Assembly: GCA_031552765.1 (NCBI GenBank)
Contig: JAVBME010000014.1
Location: forward strand, 1 to 57,345
Direction of reading: 5' to 3'
DNA: 57,345 nucleotides
Origin: JAVBME01 sp031552765
GTDB lineage: Bacteria > Bacillota > Negativicutes > Acidaminococcales > JAISLQ01
The translations under genes were made by a program, and so were the position numbers. Within the stretch, counting starts at the first letter, position 1. Each line of letters opens with the position of its first letter. The notes beneath the pieces were generated by a model. It was not told where the DNA came from. It made no database searches and saw nothing but the letters and a program-made list of their open reading frames with translations. Positions 1 to 7,403 of the stretch are shown in pieces.

Positions 1-140
1 GTTCGGTGGCACTATACAAAAAAGAGAAATGTCGCATTGTTAGTAAGTGGTAGGTAGTCGGATTTACACAAACGCAGGAGATGGCATTAAACATAAAAAG
101 CATATAAATACATAAATTTTTCCTTATGTCTACGCTCTGA
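1..140. other. Unassigned left edge
   Basis: No open reading frame with a ribosome binding site is visible here. The stretch is AT-rich and ends at a strong plus-strand terminator, so it is probably the 3' part of a transcript that starts outside the window. I see no tRNA or tmRNA 3' end. Confidence 0.3.
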
Positions 141-166
141 GATGCCGTAAAAACGGCATCTTTTTT
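141..166 (+). terminator. Rho-independent terminator
   Basis: An 8-bp perfect stem (GATGCCGT / ACGGCATC) with an AAAA loop is followed by six T residues. It ends a transcript entering from the left of the window. Confidence 0.85.
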
Positions 167-231
167 ATTTGTCGATAAAAAAGCCGTATTGTGGTAATAT
201 AAAGGTACAAAATAAATTAGGAGGGATTGCC

Positions 232-765
232 ATGGCGGAAGAAAGAGCGAATCCCCAAAGCAACGAAGAGACTAAGGACATGATAAATTTACCGGTGGAA
301 ACGACAGGCTTTGTTTCCGACGCTGATGTGGAAAGCCTTTGCCGCTGGGGCGCTGGCCGCGCGGCAGTGGTTGTCGTGGCGCCTTTCGTGGGTACTGTTG
401 CGCTTATCGCAAATGAAGTATATATGATAAAGCGTATAGGAGACCTATACAAACAAAATGTGAGCGAATCAGTGATACTAGGCTTTATCGGCTCCCTGGG
501 CGCGACTGTGGTGGGCAGTACTTTGGCGACGCTTATCCCTTATTCGCCGACCAAGGTGCTGATCGCGGCAGGTTTGACTTATGGCTTGGGCAGAGCTGCC
601 AATGAGTGGATCAAAGCAGGAAAACCCGATGATGTAACAATATTCCGTGAGATTTTTGAAGAGAAACGCCGTGCGGTCAAAGACGGACTGGAAAAAATAA
701 TTCTCCAGCATCCGGATAAAGATAAACCGTTGGGTGATGAAAGCAAAGAGTTTGAGCCAAAATAA
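232..765 (+). CDS. DUF697-like small membrane protein
   Basis: A 178-residue protein. I start it at the ATG at 232 because a clear GGAGGG site lies 5-6 bases upstream; the in-frame ATG at 169 lies beside the upstream terminator and lacks such a site. A polar N-terminal segment of about 40 residues is followed by two hydrophobic segments (about residues 42-62 and 83-115), the second glycine-rich, then a charged C-terminal tail. The pattern PFVG..ALIANEVYMIKRIG and the GLGRAANEW segment resemble DUF697/YcjF-type proteins, whose biochemical function is not established. The family assignment is from pattern only. It is separated from the stress-protein gene downstream by a long perfect hairpin. 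Confidence 0.6.
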   Translation: MAEERANPQSNEETKDMINLPVETTGFVSDADVESLCRWGAGRAAVVVVAPFVGTVALIANEVYMIKRIGDLYKQNVSESVILGFIGSLGATVVGSTLATLIPYSPTKVLIAAGLTYGLGRAANEWIKAGKPDDVTIFREIFEEKRRAVKDGLEKIILQHPDKDKPLGDESKEFEPK

Positions 766-775
766 TGGACCTTGC

Positions 776-805
776 CGGTAAAGCGCCTATAGAGGCGCTT
801 TACCG
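776..805. repeat. 13-bp perfect hairpin without a T tract
   Basis: A perfect 13-bp inverted repeat with a 4-base loop lies between the DUF697-like gene and the universal stress gene. No T run follows on either strand, so it is not a standard intrinsic terminator. It ends 8 bases before the GGAGGA site of the next gene, so it could act as a processing, stability or translational element. Confidence 0.7.
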
Positions 806-824
806 CTGATATCTGGAGGATAGC

Positions 825-1265
825 ATGTACAAAAAACTGCTTGTCGCCATTGATGTATCCGAACGCGGCATAAAAGCTTTGCAGCAAGCGCTGGCTTTGG
901 CAGAAGCGCTGGGCGCGCAAGTGCTTGGACTTTATGTTTTGCCGCCTGGCGCTGCGCAAGCCGGCGGAGCCACCTTGGTCAGCAAGAGCATAGAGGAGAA
1001 AATAAAGGCGAAAAAAGCGCTTGTGGCAGAAGAAGTACTGCATAAAATAGAAGAACGCCTGCCCGGCGCTTTGTCGCGTTTGAAGTTTGTCACTCGTGAA
1101 GGGCGCAATAAGGCCAAAACTATAGTCGATTTTGCGGAATTTGAAGGCTGTGATCTTATAGTTATGGGCAGCCGCAATCTGCCTGGCGCCAGTTCGGTGA
1201 TCATGCGCAGCGTGACCAGCGCCGTACTAAGCTCCGGCAAAAAACCTGTCCTGGTGATACGCTAG
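825..1265 (+). CDS. Universal stress protein (UspA family)
   Basis: A 146-residue single-domain Usp protein. It begins with the typical strand YKKLLVAIDVSERG and ends with the typical PVLVIR strand. The ATP-binding region near residues 119-140 starts VMGSRN and continues LPGASSVIMRSVTSAVL; the usual G-x2-G-x9-G-S/T spacing is only partly kept, so nucleotide binding is uncertain. Family members are cytoplasmic stress proteins, either ATP-binding or not. The start at 825 has GGAGGA 7 bases upstream. It appears to be monocistronic: a hairpin precedes it and about 310 bases without a gene follow. Confidence 0.88.
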   Translation: MYKKLLVAIDVSERGIKALQQALALAEALGAQVLGLYVLPPGAAQAGGATLVSKSIEEKIKAKKALVAEEVLHKIEERLPGALSRLKFVTREGRNKAKTIVDFAEFEGCDLIVMGSRNLPGASSVIMRSVTSAVLSSGKKPVLVIR

Positions 1266-1374
1266 TTATGGCTTGCCAGGGCTGATTTCTTATGTTAAAA
1301 TAAAGCTGCTTATACGGGAAGGGCAAGGCTCTATCCTTTTTAACATGTGGACGACAACAAAATATGCACAATTA

Positions 1375-1472
1375 AACCCGCTTGGATCCTTGGGACTGAG
1401 ACGGAAGCGTTCCACACATAGTGGAGTAGAGGAATTTTGCGCTTTCCGGCTAGCGGGAAGCGTTTTTATTTT
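1375..1472 (+). promoter_or_regulatory. Attenuator-like leader of the pantothenate operon
   Basis: The 311 bases between the stress gene and the DUF2520 gene hold no credible gene but do hold structure. An intrinsic terminator lies at 1440-1472: arms CGCTTTCCG (1440-1448) and CGGGAAGCG (1454-1462), then T5-A-T4. An upstream segment CGGAAGCG (1402-1409) nearly duplicates the 3' arm and could pair with the 5' arm, preventing the terminator. A small hairpin TCCAC/GTGGA (1411-1425) lies between. Two mutually exclusive pairings just ahead of a biosynthetic operon are the layout of an attenuator or riboswitch. The pan RNA motif is known upstream of panB/panC genes in Firmicutes, but I cannot confirm a match from memory. 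The terminator could instead simply end the uspA transcript. Confidence 0.45.
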
Positions 1473-1576
1473 AGCAGACGCAGGATGCGGCGGAACTGCG
1501 TCCGTGCGGTTGCTATGCCGATTGTCCCTGTGAAAGGCGAGTGGCGGTCATTTTTGTTATTAGTAAGGTGGTGGCT

Positions 1577-2452
1577 ATGAAAAATACTATAGGCATCGTT
1601 GGCCCGGGCCGGCTGGGAAGGTCTCTTGCGCGGGCGTTTATCGCCAAAGGCGCGGTAGTGGCCGGTGTCAGCGGCCTGGATGAAGAAGAAACAGCGCGAG
1701 CATCGAAAGAGCTGGGAGTGGCGGCGTTTGCCGATAAAAAGCAACTGGCGGCTGTGTCCGATATCATATTCCTTACTGTCCCAGACCGGATGATAATAGC
1801 GGTGGCGGAAGAACTGATAGCAGCAGGACTTCGCCCCGGAACACGGCTCTTCCACTGTAGCGGGGCCATGCCGGCCGGGGTACTGCCGGTGGCGGCCGGT
1901 GTTTTACGCGGCAGTTTTCATCCCCTGCAAAGTTTTGCCGACGGGATAAAGGAGTTCGCCGGCGTGTACATAGCTGTGGACGGTGAAGCAAGCGAGACTG
2001 GATACGCTATGTGCGATTTTTTAGGCGGTATCTCCATGAGCGTGCCGCCGGGCGACAGAGCGCTTTACCATACGGCGGCCTGTATCGCTTCCAACCATTT
2101 GGTGACGGTTTTGTCCTGGGCCGAAGGGCTTATGTCCCGTTGGGCGGGTACGCCTGCCGCTGGCCTGGTTGCTCTAATGCCGCTTATCGAGGGGAGCTTG
2201 GCCAATATGAAAAAACTGGGGGCGGAAAAAGCGCTGACCGGTCCGGTCGCGCGTGGAGATACGGATACGGTGGCGCGGCATTTGGCGGCCTTGCCGCAAG
2301 AGTTGCGCGAGCAGTACCGCATGATGAGCCTATATACTTTGGATTTAGCGGTAAAGGCGGAGAGTATTACGCCGCAAGCGGCGTGCGATATGGGAAAAAT
2401 TCTAAAAAGAGGTGCAACCGATGGGAAAGGTTACGACAGCGACAATCCGTGA
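1577..2452 (+). CDS. Rossmann-like/DUF2520 protein, candidate ketopantoate reductase
   Basis: A 291-residue protein started at the ATG at 1577, preceded by AAGGTGGTG; an in-frame GTG at 1541 has no good site. The N-terminus has a dinucleotide-binding fold motif GIVGPGRLGRSLARAF, followed by a Rossmann core and a helical C-terminal domain (about residues 165-285) of the DUF2520 type, related to 6-phosphogluconate-dehydrogenase-like oxidoreductases. It is the first gene of an operon with panB and panC and overlaps panB by 32 bases. That position suggests it fills the PanE role (NADPH-dependent ketopantoate to pantoate), but this is inferred from context; it is not a classic PanE sequence. Confidence 0.78.
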   Translation: MKNTIGIVGPGRLGRSLARAFIAKGAVVAGVSGLDEEETARASKELGVAAFADKKQLAAVSDIIFLTVPDRMIIAVAEELIAAGLRPGTRLFHCSGAMPAGVLPVAAGVLRGSFHPLQSFADGIKEFAGVYIAVDGEASETGYAMCDFLGGISMSVPPGDRALYHTAACIASNHLVTVLSWAEGLMSRWAGTPAAGLVALMPLIEGSLANMKKLGAEKALTGPVARGDTDTVARHLAALPQELREQYRMMSLYTLDLAVKAESITPQAACDMGKILKRGATDGKGYDSDNP

Positions 2453-3251
2453 AAAAAAGCAAAAAGGCGAGCCGATAGCGATGCTGACGGCGTATGACTA
2501 TCCCTGGGCCAAGATGTTCGATGAGGCGGGCGTCGATATGATACTGGTTGGCGATTCTTTGGGCAATGTCGTTCTTGGCTACGACTCTACCCTGCCTGTG
2601 ACTATGGAAGACATGATACACCACGCCAAAGCAGTGCGCCGCGGGGTAAATGACGCCATGGTAGTTGTAGACATGCCTTTTATGAGCTACCAGGTATCTA
2701 TGGAAGACGCTTTGCGCAACGCGGGCCGCCTGATGAAAGAAACCGGCGCGCAGGCGGTAAAGCTCGAGGGCGGCTCGGAAGTGGCGGCAAAGGTGGCGGC
2801 ACTGGTTGCCGCAGGTATACCTGTAGTTGCCCATATCGGTTTGACGCCGCAGTCTGTACACCAACTGGGCGGCTTTAAAGTGCAGGGCAAAGAAAGCGCC
2901 GCTGCGCAAAAACTTATCGACGATGCGGCAACGCTGGCCGACGCAGGCGCTTTTTCCATCGTGCTTGAATGCGTGCCGGCCGCTTTGGCTGAACGCATCA
3001 GCGCAAAGATAGGTATTCCCACTATAGGTATCGGCGCCGGCGCCGGCTGCGACGGGCAAGTATTGGTATATCACGATATGCTGGGACTGTTTAGCGGTTT
3101 CACGCCCAAATTTGTCAAAAAATATCGCAATTTGCACGACGATATAGTAAAAGGCGTACAGGAATACGTGGCCGATGTGCGGACCCGCTCCTTTCCTGCG
3201 CCGGAGCATACTTTTAAAATAGATCAGGATATTTTGGACAAACTCTATTAA
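2421..3251 (+). CDS. panB: 3-methyl-2-oxobutanoate hydroxymethyltransferase
   Basis: PanB transfers a hydroxymethyl group from 5,10-methylene-tetrahydrofolate to alpha-ketoisovalerate, giving ketopantoate, the first committed step to pantothenate. The 276-residue protein is of normal length and has the metal-binding region MILVGDSLGNVVLGY and the later VKLEGG and GIGAGAGCDGQVLV segments. I start at the ATG at 2421 (AGAGGTG 7 bases upstream) rather than the GTG at 2412. The gene overlaps the end of the DUF2520 gene and is 17 bases ahead of panC, so the three are co-transcribed. It consumes a C1 unit carried by folate, which links it to fhs, folD and the glycine cleavage genes further along. 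Confidence 0.97.
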   Translation: MGKVTTATIREKKQKGEPIAMLTAYDYPWAKMFDEAGVDMILVGDSLGNVVLGYDSTLPVTMEDMIHHAKAVRRGVNDAMVVVDMPFMSYQVSMEDALRNAGRLMKETGAQAVKLEGGSEVAAKVAALVAAGIPVVAHIGLTPQSVHQLGGFKVQGKESAAAQKLIDDAATLADAGAFSIVLECVPAALAERISAKIGIPTIGIGAGAGCDGQVLVYHDMLGLFSGFTPKFVKKYRNLHDDIVKGVQEYVADVRTRSFPAPEHTFKIDQDILDKLY

Positions 3252-3268
3252 AAGGAGCGCAATACTAG

Positions 3269-4123
3269 ATGAAGATTTGCCAAACGGTAGAAGAAATAAG
3301 AGCTGCTTGCCGGGAGGCGCGGGCTGCGGGGAAAAGTATCGGCCTGGTGCCTACCATGGGCGCGCTGCACCGCGGACACGCTTCACTTATTGAAGCGGCC
3401 GCTGCGGAGAACGATTTTGTGGTGGTCAGCATATTTGTAAACCCGACCCAGTTTGCGCCGACCGAAGACCTGTCTTCCTATCCGCGCACGCTGGAAGCTG
3501 ACTGCAAGCTGGCGGAGCAAATAGGCGCGCGGGCGGTATTTGCCCCGGCCGACAAAGAGATGTATCCTGTCGGCGAATGCACCTGGGTGGAAGTGGTCGG
3601 ATCAATGACAAAAATCCTGTGCGGCGCGTCAAGGCCCACGCATTTTCGCGGCGTGACCACAGTTGTCAGCAAACTGTTTAATATCGTACAGCCCGACCGG
3701 GCGTACTTTGGCCAAAAAGACGGCCAGCAGGCGCAGGTCATAAGGCGCATGACACAAGACCTCTTTATGCCGGTAGACATACGCGTCATGCCGATAGTCA
3801 GGGAAAGCGACGGACTGGCGCTCTCTTCGCGCAACATTTACCTGTCTGTCGAGGAACGGCAGGCGGCGCTGGCGCTGTCGCGCAGCCTGAATAAAGCCCA
3901 GGCGCTGATTGGGCAGGGCGAACGCGGGAAAAGCAAGATAATGCAAGCTGTCCGGGAGGAAATAGCGGCGGAAAAGCTGGCTGTGATCGATTATGCCGAG
4001 ATTTATTCTTTCCCCGACCTGGCGGTATTTGGCGATAACGTCAGCGGAGAAGTGTTCATCGCCCTGGCGGTGAAAATAGGTAAAACCAGGCTGATAGACA
4101 ATATAGTGGTAGCTTGCAGGTAA
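3269..4123 (+). CDS. panC: Pantothenate synthetase
   Basis: PanC condenses pantoate with beta-alanine using ATP, forming pantothenate and AMP. The 284-residue protein shows the nucleotidyltransferase motif LHRGHASLI (HxGH type), the substrate loop IFVNPTQFAPTEDL, the FGQKDGQQ segment and the KMSKS-equivalent SSRNIYL. The start at 3269 has AAAGGAG upstream. It is the last gene of the operon and is closed by a strong two-way terminator. panD (aspartate decarboxylase, the beta-alanine source) is not in the window, so the operon lacks the usual third pan gene here. Confidence 0.97.
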   Translation: MKICQTVEEIRAACREARAAGKSIGLVPTMGALHRGHASLIEAAAAENDFVVVSIFVNPTQFAPTEDLSSYPRTLEADCKLAEQIGARAVFAPADKEMYPVGECTWVEVVGSMTKILCGASRPTHFRGVTTVVSKLFNIVQPDRAYFGQKDGQQAQVIRRMTQDLFMPVDIRVMPIVRESDGLALSSRNIYLSVEERQAALALSRSLNKAQALIGQGERGKSKIMQAVREEIAAEKLAVIDYAEIYSFPDLAVFGDNVSGEVFIALAVKIGKTRLIDNIVVACR

Positions 4124-4130
4124 AAAAGAA

Positions 4131-4167
4131 GTAGCCCGGCCAGATGGCCGGGCTACGTTTGTTTTTT
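4131..4167. terminator. Bidirectional terminator panC / EamA gene
   Basis: An 11-bp perfect GC-rich stem (4131-4141 and 4146-4156) with an AGAT loop. T-rich sequence follows on the plus side and an A-rich stretch precedes it (T-rich for the minus strand). The 3' arm contains the stop codon of the convergent transporter gene. Confidence 0.88.
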
Positions 4168-5046
4168 GCTCATACCGAGCATTACGCCGCTGATGATGAT
4201 AGCGCCGCCGGCAATCTGCTCGAAGTATATTTTCTCGTCAAGCAAAAGCACCGAGAAGAATACGCCGAAGACCGGCAGTAGGTTTATGATAAGCATGGCT
4301 CTGGTGGGCGTTACTTTTTTCAGCCCGAAAGCGTAGAGGTAATAGGCGATGAGTGAGCAGAACAGGCTGAGAAAGAGATAAGCCATGATGCTGGCTTTGT
4401 CCGGCACGTGCCAGGCGCCGCTGTCAAAAGGCAAAAGGGGTATAAATAACAGCGCGCCGGCCCAAAACTGGTACATGGATACGACCGGCATAGGATATTT
4501 TCCCACGAGCGCGCGGGTGGTGAAGTTGTAACCTGCCCAGGATATGCCGACAAGTATCATGAAAATGTTGCCTAACAGGCGATTGTCCGGCGCGACCACA
4601 CTGGGCGGCTGGGCGGAGACGATAAAGAAAATGCCGCTCATGGCGATGAGAACGCCCAAAGAAGAACGCAATGAAATAGGGTTTTTAAAAATGATGCGGT
4701 CGAGCAGCATGGTGATGGCGGGAAAGGAAGAATTGATGAGTGCCGCGTCGGAGGCGGTATTGAGCCGGAGCGCGTTATTTTCCAGCGCGTAAAAAGCGGT
4801 TATGCCAAAAAAGCCGCTCCAAAGGAAGTATTTCACATCTTTTTTCTCCGGCAGACGGAATTTTCCTGTTGCCAGGAGAAAAAGCGCTATGAGAAGAGCA
4901 GGCAAAAGAAAGCGCGCCATGCCAAGACCGAAAGGCGGGAAGGCGGAAAACGCCGTTTTAGTTGCGGCAAATGAAACGCTCCAGATGAGCGTTGCGCAAA
5001 AAATAGCCGCCAGATGGAGTTTTGAGCTGGAAGAAGAGTCAGGCAT
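4153..5046 (-). CDS. EamA-family (DMT superfamily) transporter
   Basis: A 297-residue integral membrane protein with about ten hydrophobic segments arranged as two EamA repeats (about residues 10-140 and 155-295). The second repeat ends in the typical PTRAMLIINLLPVFGVFFSVLLLDE pattern. Family members export small metabolites such as amino acids across the inner membrane; the substrate cannot be predicted. The start at 5046 has AAAGGAGC upstream. It is a single-gene unit, convergent with panC and preceded by the terminator of the next minus-strand gene. Confidence 0.88.
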   Translation of the reverse strand: MPDSSSSSKLHLAAIFCATLIWSVSFAATKTAFSAFPPFGLGMARFLLPALLIALFLLATGKFRLPEKKDVKYFLWSGFFGITAFYALENNALRLNTASDAALINSSFPAITMLLDRIIFKNPISLRSSLGVLIAMSGIFFIVSAQPPSVVAPDNRLLGNIFMILVGISWAGYNFTTRALVGKYPMPVVSMYQFWAGALLFIPLLPFDSGAWHVPDKASIMAYLFLSLFCSLIAYYLYAFGLKKVTPTRAMLIINLLPVFGVFFSVLLLDEKIYFEQIAGGAIIISGVMLGMSKKQT

Positions 5047-5060
5047 CTAAAAAAAGCTCC

Positions 5061-5098
5061 TTTAAAAATAAAGGTGCGCAGTGTTTTCAACACTGCGC
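5061..5098 (-). terminator. Terminator of the exported metallo-hydrolase gene
   Basis: A 10-bp perfect stem (5076-5085 with 5089-5098, 3-base loop), followed on the minus strand by a T-rich tract. It lies just downstream of the stop codon at 5117 and just upstream of the transporter's ribosome binding site. Confidence 0.82.
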
Positions 5099-5116
5099 GC
5101 CCAGTGTAGCGCAAAA

Positions 5117-5983
5117 TCAAAGTTTTACATTGTCGACGGCATAGCCGTGGCCGCTTTTTTTAACTTTACCGAGGGTTGGAAAGGTCATGTGCATGCCGGT
5201 GATAAGGTAACTCTTATCTGCCGCCAAATCGAGCAGCATGCGGCGGCTGGCGACCGACTTTTCCCTGTCCATATCGTAGACCGGGCATACTTCGGGCTGC
5301 GCCAGCTGTAAAACAGTGGCATGCAAAAAGTCGCCGGCGATCAATACCCTATCTTTTATGAGAAATGCCGTATGCCCGGGGGTATGGCCAAAAGCGGCGA
5401 TGGAAGAAACGCCCTGTACTATTTTGTCGCCGGCTTCAAACAAAGCTACCCGGCCGCCGTAAGCTGCGTAAACATCATCACGCATCTTGGGCTGGCTGTT
5501 TTGCCAAAATTCATCTTCCTGGCGGCAGATGAAAATAGTAGCGTTGGGAAAAGCGGCCCGGCCTTCTTGCAAAAGTCCGCCCACATGGTCCTGGTGTGTA
5601 TGGGTGAGCATGATAGTGTCGATGTCTTCGGGTTTAAGGCCGGTAGATGGCAGGGCAGCAAACATTTTGCCGCCCGGAGAGCCTTCTCTTTGCCCAAAAC
5701 CTGTATCAAACAGGATGTTGAATTTGGCTGTTTTGAGTACGTAGACGGAAACGGCGCCGGTATAGGAGCCTTGTGGGTAATATTTCTGCAAAAGTGCGGG
5801 GTCGGCGCCTTTAAAAATAGACATGTTGCGTGGCCCGATAGAGTCGGCTATAAGATAAAATTTGGCGCCGTCAAGATTGTAAGAGACGATGCCTTCCTTG
5901 GGGTTTGCCGCCGCTATGCCGCAGGTGCACAGCGCCAAGAGCATTAATACAGCCCGGTGGAAAAAATTAGTTATTCTTTTCAT
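5117..5983 (-). CDS. Exported metallo-beta-lactamase-fold hydrolase
   Basis: A 288-residue protein started at the ATG at 5983 with AAGGAGGG upstream. An in-frame start at 6040 would lie inside the preceding rmuC gene and bury the signal peptide. The first ~25 residues form a Sec signal (KRITNFF, a hydrophobic stretch, then AAAN), placing it in the periplasm. The zinc-binding motif THTHQDHVGG, the GHTPGHT histidine and the AGDFLH aspartate are all present, so the di-zinc site looks intact. The sequence resembles lactonase-like or MBL-fold esterase proteins; the substrate is unknown. It is 13 bases after rmuC on the same strand and likely co-transcribed. Confidence 0.85.
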   Translation of the reverse strand: MKRITNFFHRAVLMLLALCTCGIAAANPKEGIVSYNLDGAKFYLIADSIGPRNMSIFKGADPALLQKYYPQGSYTGAVSVYVLKTAKFNILFDTGFGQREGSPGGKMFAALPSTGLKPEDIDTIMLTHTHQDHVGGLLQEGRAAFPNATIFICRQEDEFWQNSQPKMRDDVYAAYGGRVALFEAGDKIVQGVSSIAAFGHTPGHTAFLIKDRVLIAGDFLHATVLQLAQPEVCPVYDMDREKSVASRRMLLDLAADKSYLITGMHMTFPTLGKVKKSGHGYAVDNVKL

Positions 5984-5996
5984 TGCCTGGCCCTCC

Positions 5997-7301
5997 TTAT
6001 TCATTTTCCTCCAAAGAGAGGATGCGTTCCGAAGTGGCAAAATCCAATTCCTGTACCTTGTTTAGGCGCTGGCAGATCTGGCGGGAGCGGTTTTGTGCGT
6101 CGGTCATGCTCTTTTGAGCGTCGTCGAGTTTGTTGAGCGACTTATCTATCAGTTGGTCGAAGGTAGCGTATTGTTTTTTGATAGCTCCCAGCAGTTTCCA
6201 TACTTCGCCGGATTTTTTCTCTATCGCTAATGTAGCGAAACCCATGCGCAGGCTGTTCAAAAGCGCAGCCAGCGTAGTCGGCCCGGCGATCATTATATGG
6301 CACTCGTTCTGGCAGTATTCGGCCAGCCCGTTTATTCTTAGCACTTCGGCATACAGGCCCTCAGTCGGCAGGAACATAACGGCAAAGTCGGTAGTAGCCG
6401 GCGGATTTATATATTTATCGCGGATAGTGCGGGCGTCCAGCTTGACCCGGGCCTCGAGGGCCCTCAGGGCCTCTGCGGTAGCGGTGGCGTCGGCTGCGTC
6501 GCTCGCTTCCAGCAGCCGCAGGTAGTCTTCCTGGGCAAATTTGGCGTCGAGCGGCAGCCAGATATGCTCATTGTCGTGTCCAGGCAATTTTATGGCAAAT
6601 TCCACCCGCTCTTTGCCGCCTCTTTTGACGGCTACATTTTGTTCATACTGCTCAGGCGCCATGATTTGTTCCAAGAGGGAGCCCAGTTGTACTTCGCCCC
6701 AAGTACCGCGCGCTTTTACATTGGTCAGTACCCTGTTCAGGCTTTGCACTCCGCTGGAGAGCGACTGCATTTCTCCGAGGCTTTTGTAAAGCTGCTGGAG
6801 CTGTTCGCCGACCGTTTTGAAAGATTCGTCCAACCGGCGGGTGAGGGTAGTGTTCAACTTCTCATCTACCAGCATGCGCATAGCCTCCAGTTTTTGCTCA
6901 TTGCTCTCTTGTAGCTGTTTTAAGCCTTGGGACACGCTTTGGGTGATCTTTTCCTGCTGGGCGGCATTGCTGGTCAAGAGGTCGGTCATGTTTTTCGACA
7001 GGACTTCCAGTTGTTCCCGCTGCTGACGATTTTGCAGGTCAAGCTGCTGCAATAAAAGATCATTGAGGCGCTGGAAACTGTTTGCCAGCTCTTCCCGCAA
7101 ATAGCGTCCCTGCTCGCTCTGCTCCTGCCTGCTTGTGGCTTTTTCCTGGCTGTCCAGGCGGGCGCTGTTTTCAAGCAGCGCATATAAAGCGGCCAGTTGT
7201 TTTTCTTGTTCCTGGGCAGTATTTTTGCGCGATAATAATAAAAATACCACAAAACAGACGGAAATAATATTGATAACCACTAAAAGCATTAAAATATCCA
7301 T
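5997..7301 (-). CDS. rmuC: RmuC family protein
   Basis: A 434-residue protein with an N-terminal membrane anchor (about residues 3-24), a long glutamine- and lysine-rich coiled coil (about 28-190), and the conserved RmuC domain (about 195-385) with NVKARGTWGEVQLGSLLEQI and VEFAIKLPG. RmuC proteins are thought to limit recombination at inverted repeats and have a predicted nuclease-like core; the mechanism is not settled. The start at 7301 has GAGGAC upstream. The gene precedes the exported metallo-hydrolase gene by 13 bases. Confidence 0.92.
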   Translation of the reverse strand: MDILMLLVVINIISVCFVVFLLLSRKNTAQEQEKQLAALYALLENSARLDSQEKATSRQEQSEQGRYLREELANSFQRLNDLLLQQLDLQNRQQREQLEVLSKNMTDLLTSNAAQQEKITQSVSQGLKQLQESNEQKLEAMRMLVDEKLNTTLTRRLDESFKTVGEQLQQLYKSLGEMQSLSSGVQSLNRVLTNVKARGTWGEVQLGSLLEQIMAPEQYEQNVAVKRGGKERVEFAIKLPGHDNEHIWLPLDAKFAQEDYLRLLEASDAADATATAEALRALEARVKLDARTIRDKYINPPATTDFAVMFLPTEGLYAEVLRINGLAEYCQNECHIMIAGPTTLAALLNSLRMGFATLAIEKKSGEVWKLLGAIKKQYATFDQLIDKSLNKLDDAQKSMTDAQNRSRQICQRLNKVQELDFATSERILSLEENE

Positions 7302-7364
7302 TTTGTCCTCTTTTTCAAAAATGTATCATTGATTTTAATTCGGGAAAAAAAATCTTCTTCCTGC

Positions 7365-7397
7365 CAATATAAAAAATAAAGCAGCCGATTAGCTGCT
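7365..7397 (-). terminator. Terminator of the hybrid kinase gene
   Basis: On the minus strand, a 6-bp stem AGCAGC/GCTGCT with a 6-base loop is followed by a T-rich tract. It lies just after the kinase stop codon at 7404. Confidence 0.65.
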
Positions 7398-7403
7398 CGA
7401 AGG

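Noticed and set aside
1386..1440. Resemblance to TPP (TTGGG.CTGAGA) and tetrahydrofolate (GGAG.TAGA) riboswitches
   Set aside because: The second conserved halves of those aptamers are absent, so only a generic attenuator is reported.
2367..3209. Long minus-strand open frame opposite panB (280 codons)
   Set aside because: It lies wholly opposite the confident panB gene, has no ribosome binding site, and its protein is rich in Tyr, His and Arg as expected from an antisense frame.
5117..5311. Small plus-strand frames opposite the exported metallo-hydrolase
   Set aside because: No start signals, and fully contained within the opposite-strand gene that has clear zinc motifs.
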